From: Daucus carota subsp. sativus
Taxonomy: Eukaryota; Streptophyta; Magnoliopsida; Apiales; Apiaceae
DNA length: 64,000 nt
Reading direction: 5' to 3'
Assembly: GCF_001625215.2 (NCBI RefSeq)
Contig: NC_030381.2
Coordinates: 54,981,214 to 55,045,213 of the forward strand
The translations under genes and the position numbers were made by a program. Positions 11,147 to 20,851 of the stretch are shown in pieces. The notes under the pieces are model-generated. The model did not search any database. It had not been told where the DNA came from and worked only from the letters and a program-made list of their open reading frames with translations. Every line of letters begins with the position of its first letter. Position 1 is the first letter of the stretch.

Positions 11147-11339
11147 AATATGGAATGTGTGTAGCTATGGAATTCTTCTGCTAGAAATTTTCTCAGGGAA
11201 ACGGCTTACGGAAAGCGGCATATTCATAGTTGGTGGAAGTGATCTTCATGACTACGTAAGGAAGGCAAGGAGCTCGAGCACAGAGCGACGAACATTCCTG
11301 ACCCATGGATCGTACTTGATCAAGAAGAACATGGCATGA
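11147..11339 (+). pseudogene. LRR receptor-kinase exon fragment (kinase subdomain IX)
   Basis: After an intron-like tract ending TTGACTTGTGCAG, one frame reads AATATGGAATG (E-YGM) and the next reads CSYGILLLEIFSGKRLTESG then DLHDYVRKA. This matches the second exon of XA21/EFR-type LRR receptor kinases (EYGMG...DVYSYGILLLEMFTGKRPTD...LHNYV). The residues between EYGM and CSYG are missing and the frame changes, so it is non-functional. No N-terminal kinase or LRR sequence lies upstream. It is duplicated at 34543-34735. Confidence 0.7.
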
Positions 11340-12010
11340 CTATAAATCAATCATACAGCAGAGAAACAATGGTGTGGCTGATATTCGCTCTGCATTTTCT
11401 ATGGTGGATGGTCGATCGCAAGTACGGTCGGTTTTAGTTTTGACAAAAACTGCCAAGAAGTGGACCTGGCAGTGCACTTGTGTAACGAAAAATTCTTATC
11501 CACAAATACAGAAATACCCAAACATAGCTAATTTATGCCAGGACATTACAATATGAGAAGATCAGAATTTGGCCTCAAAGACTAGCCAAGCAAAGAGAAA
11601 ACATACCAGTGAATAGTGATGCCATTACAATGCCACCACAAGATAGATTTCTAAGTACATCATCAACGGTAACATAACCACAATATTGTTCACCAATCTT
11701 GTATATAGTATGTTTTAACTTTTAGCACAGACAGACACTTCCACGATTATATCGAAACAGAACCAGGTCTCTAGATTCCAGAACACGACTCTTTCTCCTC
11801 CAAATTCTGAAAAAGCTAAGCTACTTTCAAACCCTATCAAATGATAAAATTGAGGGTAAACCGGATAGCTTGAAAATTACTACAATTTCTATCAAGACGT
11901 GAGCTAGCACTCATGAAGTTACCAGTAAAAACTAAGACCAAGTTAAGGCTGAAAACTTAAAATTTCCGACCTATATTTGTTCAAGGTTGCATAATTAGTA
12001 AAGAAAAACA
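11340..12010. other. Cassette spacer with no recognised gene
   Basis: It is conserved with 34736-35380 and in part with 44930-45190. Short ORFs are present but none resembles a protein I know. It may be remains of the receptor-kinase gene's 3' region. Confidence 0.5.
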
Positions 12011-12468
12011 CAAGGCTTAATGACCTTATAGCCCTCGAAGTATGGGTGGAAGTTCTGATGCAGCCTCGAAGTTTAAAAACGTACCTTTCGACCCTCAAAG
12101 TATCTTTGTCGTACCTTTTAGTCCTTTTTAAAAATACCGGTATAAATCGGGGGATAAACTTGACAATTCATATTCGGGATAAAATTTGGGCGTACCTTTT
12201 AACCCTTAAAGTTTACATCTCGTTCCTTTTAACCCCTAAACAATATATTAAAATACATTAGAGGTTCTTTTAACCCTTAATGTTTAATGCTCCTTTTAAC
12301 CCTCACGTGTGAAATGTCAATTTTGTCCACCCCGTTATATACCGGTATACGCCATAAGGGCTAAAAAGTACGACAAAGATATTTTGAGGGTCGAAAGGTA
12401 CGTTTTTAAACTTCGAGGCCGCATCGGAACTTCCACCCAAACTTCAAGGGCTAAAAGGTCATTAAGCC
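12011..12468. mobile_element. MITE with long (about 100 bp) inverted ends, Mutator-like
   Basis: The left arm from 12014 (GGCTTAATGACCTTATAGCC) is mirrored by the right arm ending at 12468; matching continues through the blocks with 'acgtacctttcgaccctcaaa' and 'tctttgtcgtacctttta'. The sequence GAAAAACA flanks both sides (12003-12010 and 12469-12476). Paralogous sites at about 35385 and 45183 are empty. Long arms and an 8-9 base duplication fit a Mutator-like MITE. Confidence 0.85.
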
Positions 12469-12904
12469 GAAAAACAAATGTTTCATGAATTGAGCAAACA
12501 GTGAAAGACTCATCTCATCCTCAAAAATTTGTATCACAAGGATTTGACTATCTTTGTGTACTACGAAACATATATTAATTCCTCTTATGAACATCCATGT
12601 CTTTTCTGCACGATGCTCCCAAGTCGGAAACCAATCATTTGTACAACACAGAGTATGAGTTGATATGTACCAATAAATTGTCATGATAAGCAACACAAAA
12701 CCATCTTCACACAAAAAAAAGGGGTAGCAAATTACACTACCAACTGCAGGAAGCACTAGTTTAACTTCATATGAAACAGAAGACACTTGCCATCCATCAA
12801 AAGTGACAACAATAACAGACCAAAGAAGGTAGCTACAAGAACAGAGTTGCCGCAATCATTATCTAGCTGAATTGCACAAACATACCAGAATAGTTGGTCT
12901 TTTC

Positions 12905-13010
12905 TTAGTTATCATCTATTCATCTAGCCAGCAATCCAGTTAATTTGTTATAATACTGCGACTTAAACCAGAAACTCTTTTATAATACTTGACGGCATAG
13001 CCATCCTTAT
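12905..13010 (-). pseudogene. Decayed F-box/FBA C-terminal relic
   Basis: Reverse-complemented, the tract parallels the last 35 codons of type III genes (YTESLVSLAGFKQISW-AG-DDN): 'gtttctggtttaa', 'acaaattaactggattgctgg', 'gatgataactaa'. Stops interrupt it. Equivalent relics lie at about 35823-35930 and 45670-45775, each with the same flanks. This is an older F-box copy carried inside the cassette. Confidence 0.5.
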
Positions 13011-13408
13011 AAAGATAGTACATGACTGCAGAGCCATATTTATAAAGACAGAATAACCATCATCAATACATTAGACAATAATGAAATCTTTTTGTCAGGT
13101 AGACTAATGAAATCTGAAACTACAAAAGCAGGAACGCAACTAAGAAGCAAAAGAACAGGAAAAATAGAGGAGCCAAGACTCCACCTCCTGATGGTGTGAA
13201 TGCACTAGTATGCATTGGAGACCGTGACTTTAATTAATCCTTATATCTTCTAAAAAGTTGATTTAAATCTCTATTTTAGTGCAGACAAAAATATAACAGT
13301 AACTATTTAGTGCTAAAAATATAACAGTAACTATCTTAGTACTAACAAATATATAACAGGGATTCAGTTCAGACTCATTTCCTATAATAAATTTTTATAA
13401 TATACTAA

Positions 13409-13662
13409 TGGGGTGTTTGGTTCATGGTCAATGAACCTGGTTATTTGCATAAGTGTTTGGATTAGTTATTTGGTAGTATCGAATGGGAACCCCAATCCTT
13501 GTAGGTGGTTAACTCATACCCTTCCCACCGCTTAGGTTTCATGCCATTCCCGTTAACCTCTATTCCCATACCCTTCCATCACCGATTCCATTTCCCACCC
13601 CTATTACCATACCCTACATTTCCATCACCGATTCCCATTCCCACCCTTAATTCAAACGCCCC
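13409..13662. mobile_element. Tourist/Harbinger-like MITE
   Basis: It begins TGGGGTGTTTGGTTCA and ends TTCAAACGCCCC, with TAA on both sides (13406-13408, 13663-13665). The interior is rich in CCCATTCCC/CCATACCC wording. Copies at 36373-36651 and 46221-46518 occupy the same cassette position, so insertion preceded the cassette duplications. Confidence 0.65.
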
Positions 13663-13909
13663 TAAATTATAGTCATTTGAAGCATCCTAACAATTATATA
13701 TTATTGTCTGAAACTTGTGTTACTGGCCAAATATACATCTGCATCCCTGTACTGATAGCAATGGGGGTGATATAAAATCAACCAGATCAAAGTTTTTTTA
13801 AAAGAAACGAGCACAACAATGGAAACTATGATGTGCAAATACAAATTTATTGCAAGCACCATAAGACTTAGATCCTCTTGGACAACAACCTCATAGCAAA
13901 AATTATAAG

Positions 13910-14075
13910 AATACCTCATTGACAGAACACAACTTGGTAGTAAGTACCATTAGGACAACTTCAAAACCTGTTTGATCAGCTTCATAACTGAGAGAATTAG
14001 GACACATATCCTTAAAAAAAAAAACCTTGAATAATCTGTTGGAGTTCCGATGCCTGAGTGCAACACAAGGCATCA
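13910..14075 (-). pseudogene. Thaumatin-like 3' fragment downstream of type III F-box
   Basis: In minus-strand frames it reads CCTQASE, then KDMCPNSLSYEADQTGFEVV, matching the end of the 19.4-kb copy (CCPQASEPC, KDRCPTSLSYKADQTGNRSC) with a frameshift, and it runs past the normal VVFCP stop. The rest of the gene is absent. The same fragment follows every type III copy (17850-17985, 36926-37075, 46776-46930). Confidence 0.7.
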
Positions 14076-14314
14076 TTATGCAAGTCTATGAGTTCAAAAA
14101 ATATTATTACCAACATAGTTGACTGGATTGACTCCAGTAATACGGATGTAAAATTGACAACACAGTGCAAATTAACATTGCAACCATCTATCAAAAGCAA
14201 ATAGATGTAAATATCTATCAGAACAGACTACAAAACCAGACCAAAGAAGACTACAAGAACAGAATTGCTGCAATCAATATCTAGCACATCGATACCAGAA
14301 TCAGCAGTGTCTTC

Positions 14315-15598
14315 TTAATTATCATCTTCGCCAGCTTTCCAGCTAATTTGTTTGAATCCTGCAAGTGAAACTAGGCTCTCTGTATACTTGCACATATCAT
14401 AACAATAACAACAGTCAGCCATCTCATCTGAAAGGGGGACAATCTCGGCATCTTTCTTATCGACATCACATGAAATCCACATGTTATTATCACTTTGTAC
14501 TGATAATAAGAGATTCCCATTGCTGAAATAGCCATTACGGAGTAGTGATGGTCTATCGAATTTAAGACTAAACATTAGCGTCCATGATGCCTCGTCTCCA
14601 CCACCTCGAAGGCATGCCTCATCATCCAACTTCCACAATTTAACCTTCTTGTTCCATCTCCAATCAGACATTTCATAATCCAGTGCATTAGCCCACAGTA
14701 CAATAACACCAACAGACTTATTTATCTCGATTATACGAGTATTAGCTTCAGCTTCATAAGACCCATCGCTGTCATAGTCGGAACCATATTCATCATCATA
14801 ATCGTCGTCATCGTCGTCATCATCATCATCGTCGTCACCATCATCACGACCACCATCAACAGGAAGCTTAATAGAATAATTCATCACCTCCCTGTTCAAA
14901 TCAAACACCACCATCATACTAAAATCCCCCGCACCACATAAAAATCCATTAACACACACATGGAACGTACTGCAAAAATGATCCATAACGTCCGTTGGAA
15001 TCGGACAAGCCACTTTTCGCCATACATTACTATTAGCCGAATACACCTCTACCGAATAAAAAGGCTTTCTAACAACACTAACAACCTTATAATCCCGAGC
15101 CACCGGATCATAACCGAACCCCAAATCATTCAATTCACCAACCGGAAGTGGCGGAAGAAATTTAATTTTTCTAATTGCGGGATTCCAAAGAAACACAGGG
15201 TCAGAAAACTCCTCAACATCAAAATCACAATTAGCAACACAGACAATACCATTAGCAGAACCAACAAGTCTAAAATAACGGTCCGATACTTGAGGGGCCT
15301 TTCGAGAACACGGATACTTAACATCACACATTAGTTCACAAGAGTCCACGTTAAAGAGTGAGAATTTCTGTAAATGATCACCGCTGAGATAGAGATAACG
15401 GGTGATGATAAGGGTTTCATCGGTTCCGGTGGAGATTGCGTGACGGAGCTGAGCTTCGGCGAAAGCAGGGTCTTTGATCAGCGATAACCATGTCTTGGAG
15501 ACTAATTGGTACTGAACTAGTGGTTTCACTGGCAGGCGTTTCAGAATCTCGGTGAGTAGATCGCTTGAAAGCGTCGGATTGGGCCTCACTGGCGCCAT
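14315..15598 (-). CDS. Type III F-box/FBA protein with poly-Asp insert
   Basis: The start at 15598 (MAPVRPNPTL) is shared by all type III copies; the frame is open upstream to 15709, but those 37 residues are not conserved in type I or II and probably lie in the 5' UTR. The product is 427 residues. F-box, residues ~10-50 (SDLLTEILKRLPVKPLVQYQLVSKTW). FBA domain: LVGSANGIVCV, FLWNPAIRK, LGFGYDPVARDYKVV, FHVCVNGFLCGAG, VVFDLNREVMNYSIKLP. An acidic insert (about residues 253-285) with twelve consecutive Asp follows IKLP. Then WTLMFSLKF, GYFSNGNLLL, a Cys cluster CCYCYDMC, and YTESLVSLAGFKQISW. The family role is SCF ubiquitin-ligase substrate receptor, acting in cytosol or nucleus; the target is unknown. 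Single-exon and apparently intact. Confidence 0.87.
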   Translation of the reverse strand: MAPVRPNPTLSSDLLTEILKRLPVKPLVQYQLVSKTWLSLIKDPAFAEAQLRHAISTGTDETLIITRYLYLSGDHLQKFSLFNVDSCELMCDVKYPCSRKAPQVSDRYFRLVGSANGIVCVANCDFDVEEFSDPVFLWNPAIRKIKFLPPLPVGELNDLGFGYDPVARDYKVVSVVRKPFYSVEVYSANSNVWRKVACPIPTDVMDHFCSTFHVCVNGFLCGAGDFSMMVVFDLNREVMNYSIKLPVDGGRDDGDDDDDDDDDDDDYDDEYGSDYDSDGSYEAEANTRIIEINKSVGVIVLWANALDYEMSDWRWNKKVKLWKLDDEACLRGGGDEASWTLMFSLKFDRPSLLRNGYFSNGNLLLSVQSDNNMWISCDVDKKDAEIVPLSDEMADCCYCYDMCKYTESLVSLAGFKQISWKAGEDDN

Positions 15599-15837
15599 TG
15601 TTGAGTCGCTAAGTCGACTCGGTGGTGATAATAGGGAGAGAACTGAAGGTCTAACGAGGGTTTCGATTGAAGTTGAAATATGGGGAATGCGGCGTTTCTT
15701 TATTTGCAAAAATATATTCTGTTTTTAGAAAAATATTAGAATTTTAATAATATATAATTGAGATTTTTGCAAAAAATAAAATTTCATGATATTCAAATTA
15801 TGATAGATTTTTATTATATTATGCTTAAATTTTAGGG

Positions 15838-16765
15838 AATTTATCAAAACTACCCGCTTTTACATAGTAATTGCAGTTATACTAGATGTCTGTATTTCTT
15901 GCAAACATACAGAAAGTTGCAAATATACGACACCCACTAACACTCTCTCTTATGTCTCCCTCGTTGCGCTCGCTCTTTTTATCTCCCTCTTTATATCTAT
16001 CCTCGCTCTCTAATACATTCTCCCTCTATCTCGTTATCTCTCCACGCCCTCAGGGAAAAGAGGCTGTCGCCGATCGTTGCAGATGTTGTTGCCGCCGATC
16101 ATTGCAAATGGTCAGGCTACGACGGTGCATGTGCAACTACGAGGAGATTCCGAGAAGGAGATAGGGAAGACAGGAGGATGAGTGGGGGTGTGGCCGGAGT
16201 CGGGATTAGACAGAGGGAAGTGAAGGTGGATTCTAATGGTAATGGTAGGGAGTGAAGGATGAGGTCGATACTCGACGGCTGCAAAAAGAACAGGGTACAT
16301 GAGGGAGGTAATTGCGAAAAGGGAGAGAAAGTGTGCTAGTTGGTTGTTTTTGAGTTGATTTCTAGTTTGTTGTTTTAGTTGTTTTTTTGGTTGTAGTGCT
16401 TGTTGATTTTGCTTTTGTGGTTGTTTTGGTGATATTAGTATTGACTTCGCAGAGGCACTCATTTTTCTGCCTTTGCAACCCGTTGCACCTTATTATGCAA
16501 TTGCAACTTATTATGCAAATGAATGTAATTTTCCACACAAAAATTTCAAAATTGCATTTGTGGTTACGTTACGTATATGGTTACTAGCAGTTACAGATAC
16601 GGTTACTAGCAGTTACAGATACAGTTGAATATACAATCTCCATATTTTTGCAAATATTTTTTGAAAGATAGTATATTTGTAATTTGTTTCAAAAAATGAT
16701 AGTATTTTTGCAAATATTCTTTTAGATTTGGGTATTCATGAAAAAGCCCTAAATTTTAAGTTTTC
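15838..16765 (+). mobile_element. Dispersed non-autonomous repeat, fullest copy
   Basis: It starts AGGGAATTTATCAAAACTACC and ends GGGTATTCATGAAAAAGCCCT, imperfect inverted ends. The same element lies inverted at 26585-27385, with partial copies at 5745-6115 and 30130-30530. The interior is CT-rich near 15940-16040 and has direct copies of GGTTACTAGCAGTTACAGAT (16579 and 16600). ORFs in it show no recognisable domain. Superfamily is unassigned; a Mutator-like non-autonomous element is possible. Confidence 0.55.
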
Positions 16766-17849
16766 TACATCAGTTTTATGATATTTTATTTAAAATTTAC
16801 TAGACTCGGTATAAAATTAGAATCACATATAATTTGATAATATATACAAATATTAATCCGTTAAAATCTCACTTAAATACATGTTTTTGTATTTGTTTTA
16901 TTTCATTCAATTCGAGATATAAATCAAAAGGATTTTATGCGGATTCAAAAGATCTTTCAAATATTTTTGGGTTATTAAGATTTTAAATTATATTTAAGAA
17001 ATGGGGAATCATATCAGTTTAATGAAATACTTTAAAATCTGATTATTTACATCATCAAAATTATTTTAATTTTTAAAATCCTGATTTTAATGAATTTGTA
17101 AGGATATTTTATGTAAAAATTCTCCAATATAACGAGATTGTGTCAAAATTAATATATGATAGATGTCAAATCAATTTATGATATTTTGCGGTTACAGATA
17201 GTTTGCCGGAAAGTAGATGAAAAATTATTTGATAAATCTAAAAGCGGATTTTAACTCATAAATGATTTTGTAATAATCAAGTCCTACGTACTTTTGAAAA
17301 TAACTGTTTTTGAGGAAACCTCACCAAAAATATTAATTTCTTTTCAAATTATAACTTAACATATACAAATATCAAAAAAATATATATAACTGTTAAGTAA
17401 TTATATAATGGAAGTACTGCAAACCCTGTTTATGCAACAAGAAAAGATACAACCAACACAGTCAACTGAAATTGATTCAGTAATACAACTAGAGAGTTAA
17501 TAGCAGAAGGCAAATTAACATAGCCATCTATCAAGAGCAAAGAACGTAGCCATCTATCAATAAGTGACTACACTAACAGAGCCAGGGTGCCTGCAAAGAC
17601 AGAGTTGCCACAATCGTTATCGAGCATAAAGAAACAGTTAGTAGTTATATAACTGATTTTGTTGGAGTCCTCTTTTCATCCCTGTACTGATAGAAATGCG
17701 GGTGATATAAGATCAACCAGATCAAAGTTTTTTTAGAAGAAACGAGCACAACAATGAAAACTATAATGTGCAAATACAAATTTATAGCAAGCACCATAAG
17801 ACTAAGATCCTCTTGGACAACAACTTCATAGCAAAAATATAAGAATACC
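16766..17849. other. AT-rich spacer with no gene seen
   Basis: The left part resembles the region upstream of other type III genes (38760-39540, 48600-49360), for example 'tttgcggttacag' followed by 'gccggaaagtaga'. The right part is the usual downstream flank of a thaumatin fragment. Confidence 0.6.
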
Positions 17850-17985
17850 ACTTGGTAGTTAGTACCACTTGGACAACTTCGAAACCTGTTTGATCAGCTT
17901 TATAACTGAGACAAGTAGGACAGATATCCTTAAAAAAAACTTGAATAATCTGTTGCAGTTCCTAAGCCAGAGTGCAACACAAAAC
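17850..17985 (-). pseudogene. Thaumatin-like 3' fragment (second copy)
   Basis: It has the same structure as 13910-14075: minus-strand wording for K-D-I-C-P-T-C-L-S-Y-K-A-D-Q-T-G and a truncated C-terminus. It sits downstream of the truncated type III gene at 18224-18659. Confidence 0.65.
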
Positions 17986-18223
17986 ATCATTATGCAAGTA
18001 TATGAGTTCGCAAAAATATTATTACCAACATAGTTGACTGGATTGAATCCAGTAATACCGATGTAAGATTGACAACACAGTGCAAATTGGCATTGCAAGC
18101 ATATATCAAAAGCAAATAGATGTAAACATCTATCAGAACTGACTACAAAACCAGACCAAAGAAGACTACAAGAACGCTGCAATCATTATCTAGCACATCG
18201 ATACCAGAATCAGCAGTGTCTTC

Positions 18224-18659
18224 TTAATCATCAGCTTCGCCCGCGTTCCAGCTAATTTGTTTAAATCCTGCGAGTGAAACTAGGCTTTCGGTATACTTGC
18301 AAATATCATAACAGTAACAACAGTCAGCCATCTCATCCGAAAGGGGGACAATGTGGGCATCTTTCTTATCGACATCACATGAAATCCACATGTAATTATC
18401 ACTTTGTACTCCGAAAGGGTTTCATCGGTTTCAGTGGAGATTGCGTGACGGAGCTGAGCTTCGGCAAAAGCAGGGTTTCATCGGTTTCAGTGGAGATTGC
18501 GTGACAGAGCTGAGCTTCGGCGAAAGCAGGGTCTTTGATCAGCGATAACCACGTCTTGGAGACTAATTGGTATTGAACTAATGATTTCACTGACAGGTGT
18601 TTTAGAATCTCGGTGATTAGATCGCTTGAAAGCGTCGGATTGGGCCTCACAGACGTCAT
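18224..18659 (-). pseudogene. Type III F-box gene with large internal deletion
   Basis: The Met at 18659 (MTSVRPNPTL) opens a complete F-box ([36 protein letters not shown]). After ISTETDETL the sequence repeats itself, then jumps to the C-terminal block WISCDVDKKDAHIVPL, CCYCYDICKYTESLVSL and the usual stop at 18224. About 850 bases encoding nearly all of the FBA domain are gone, and the join is out of frame. At most an F-box-only polypeptide of about 86 residues would be made. Confidence 0.85.
18417..18528. repeat. 56-bp tandem duplication at the deletion join
   Basis: Units at 18417-18472 and 18473-18528 both begin GGGTTTCATCGGTTTCAGTG and differ by two bases. They encode the F-box tail (AEAQLCHAISTETDETL) twice in the minus frame. 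The duplication touches the internal-deletion junction of the type III pseudogene, suggesting one repair event. Confidence 0.85.
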
Positions 18660-19361
18660 TGTAGAGTCGATGAGTCGACTAGGTGGTGGTGATGATGGGA
18701 GAGAGAACTCAAGATATTCTGATGACAGTTTCAATTGAAGCTGAGACAGAGTGAGAGTACTTATTTTGGGTATTCGATTCGGATTTTTATTGCATCGTTT
18801 TTGTCTGATAAGTTGTACGTGTTTTTAATTTTACAAGAATTTTTAATAAAATATCGCAGAGTTGATATATATTTTTTAGGATTTAAGAGTTTCAAAATCC
18901 TCATAAATTTTGGTGAGATTTTAGAAACCTTAAAATACATCCAAAAATGCACAAAATCCACAATTTTATGAAATCCGAAAAATTTCACTAACATTTGAAT
19001 ACCATAAGATTTTAATGGGTTTAAACAATCTCAATTGAATACTATCGGATTTAAAGTATAATTTAAAATCCTATCCGAATACCACCAGATTTTGTAATAT
19101 AAACTAAAATCCTATTGAATACCCCAAATTTTAAAATATGTGTACGTAATAGCGAAGATTGATTATTATAACAAATTGCTCAAGTCAGAATGACTTGTGT
19201 ATCCCTGTACATAAGTTTATTTAGATCAAAACAAAGTTTATCTAGAAGAACGAGCACAACAACAAAATTTGTGATGCGCAAATACAACTTTATAGCAAGC
19301 ACTACAATAATAAGATCTCATGGACAACAACTTCACAGCAAGAACTACAATAATAAGATCC
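18660..19361. other. Spacer between truncated type III gene and inverted thaumatin copy
   Basis: No gene is seen. 19020-19140 has several loose repeats of the words 'ttgaatac' and 'aaaatcct'. This is a rearrangement border where cassette order changes. Confidence 0.55.
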
Positions 19362-19993
19362 TCATGGACAGAACACAACCTTGTAGTTAGTACCACTCGG
19401 ACAGCTTCGATTACCTGTTTGATCAGCTTTATAACTGAGAGAAGTAGGACACCTGTCCTTAAAAAACCTCGAATAATCTGTCGGATTACATGGTTCCGAC
19501 GCCTGAGGGCAACAATATTTGTTAGTCTTATAAACCGTGCAGGGGTTATTACACCCGCCAGGGAACTTCAACGGATCAGGACATTGCCCGGTGATATCGG
19601 CTGTACAACTACTGAGTTTGCACCCCTCTGCACCTTCTGCAGTGGGACCAAATTCCATAGGAATATTGAAACCGTCGATTAGTGAAATGTCGTAGTAATC
19701 ATAGTTTTGAAATTGGTTTAGTGCATATTTGGCCACTGTGTTTGGTGTTTTGCCATATGCTGTGCAGTCAAGCCTCCCACAATCTCCGGTTTCACAAACA
19801 GAGGCATCAGAGTTGCAATTTGTTCGACCTCAAATACGAGCGTATTGGGTGCCTGGATCAACATCCAAGGACCATTCCTGATTAGGGTTGAGTTGACGAC
19901 CGCCACCAGGATAGGCACCGGCCCATACGAGATAAGGACAGTTGTTTCGGATGTTAAAGTTGGCAGCTCTTGTGGTGATTAGGAGGGTGGAAA
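19362..19993 (-). pseudogene. Thaumatin-like (PR-5) pseudogene, most complete copy
   Basis: Minus frame: [20 protein letters not shown], then PGTQYARI, a stop TGA at 19830-19832 where the other copies read TGG, then [65 protein letters not shown] and a normal end at VVFCP. The mature protein, about 205 residues with the expected cysteines, is therefore broken by a single nonsense change. The start codon and first half of the signal peptide are also deleted, and upstream the TATA box is missing. Apart from that it is the best record of the ancestral gene here. Thaumatin-like proteins are secreted defence proteins. Confidence 0.88.
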
Positions 19994-20070
19994 TGTTAAT
20001 GTTACAATGTTTGTCACAATTTTTCAGAGTGTAAGTTCGACTCCTCAAGAGGACTTGGGAAGACTTAAAA

Positions 20071-20138
20071 ACCAACCGGCAAATAATTCCACATATAATA
20101 AAGAGACCAACTGGCAAATAATTCCACATTATAAAGAG
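20071..20138. repeat. Two tandem 33-35 bp units
   Basis: Units at 20071-20105 and 20106-20138 share ACCAAC-GGCAAATAATTCCACAT. The other thaumatin upstream regions (9775-9800, 33715-33740) have one unit. Confidence 0.75.
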
Positions 20139-20525
20139 CAGACCTCCTCTTCAATAAATTCAAAGCTAGAAAATTTAATGAAACGAACATTTTTCTACCC
20201 CATTCTTCAAGTCACACAAATTACTAGAAGCAAGTTGACTGACTTATTTTTATGAATGTTGTAAAAAGCGGGAATCGAATTTAATCAGTGAAGTCATGTA
20301 ACAAGGATTAATCGAAGATTAATTGGATTGATCAGTTCGGTGATCCACGGAACAGGGATTAATCGGCGTTAGTTGGGTTTTTTTATAAGTTTGCTCTGAA
20401 AACTTGTCACTGGATATATAGATCTGGATCCCTGTACTGATACAAATTAATGTGGCTAATAGAAGATCAACAACACCAAAGTTCATTCAGAGAAAACGAT
20501 CACTAGGCTAGCTAGCAGGAACATC

Positions 20526-20580
20526 CACTATAGGAAAAGCGGTCATTTTCGACCGTTCAATTCTGGTCGAAAATGACTTG
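20526..20580. mobile_element. CACTA-type terminus with hairpin, remnant
   Basis: CACTATAGGAAAAGCGGTCA is a CACTA-like terminus. It is followed by an inverted pair, GGTCATTTTCGACC and GGTCGAAAATGACT. The paralogous 3' flanks (about 9455, 33425) go directly from AACATC to the ACCAACACAG side, so about 55 bases are inserted here. Too short for a complete element; probably the product of an internal deletion. Confidence 0.5.
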
Positions 20581-20851
20581 ACCAACACAGTTGACGAAAA
20601 TCTATCAGCTTTCACAAACATTATAACAAGTCGATTCCCATGCCTTAACCAACTGATGGAAAGTTCATTATAACAAGTCTACTGATCAATTATACAGATG
20701 GAAAGTTGGCAACATATCTATCAAGAGCAAAGAAATACAGCCATCTCTCAAAAGTGACTAAAATAACAGATTAAAGCTGAATAACAAGACAGATAGCATA
20801 GAGATACCAGAATAGCGGTGTTTCCTTAATTAATTATCACCATAGCCACGA

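Noticed and set aside
12451..12855. 134-codon minus-strand ORF
   Set aside because: It runs into the MITE arm, is broken in the sister cassettes, and resembles no known family.
14786..14836. Poly-Asp codon run considered as a plain microsatellite outside genes
   Set aside because: It lies in an intact F-box frame conserved in three genes, so it is part of the protein.
16112..16587. Gln/Lys-rich and Val-rich ORFs in the dispersed repeat
   Set aside because: Low-complexity translation, absent from the other copies of the repeat.
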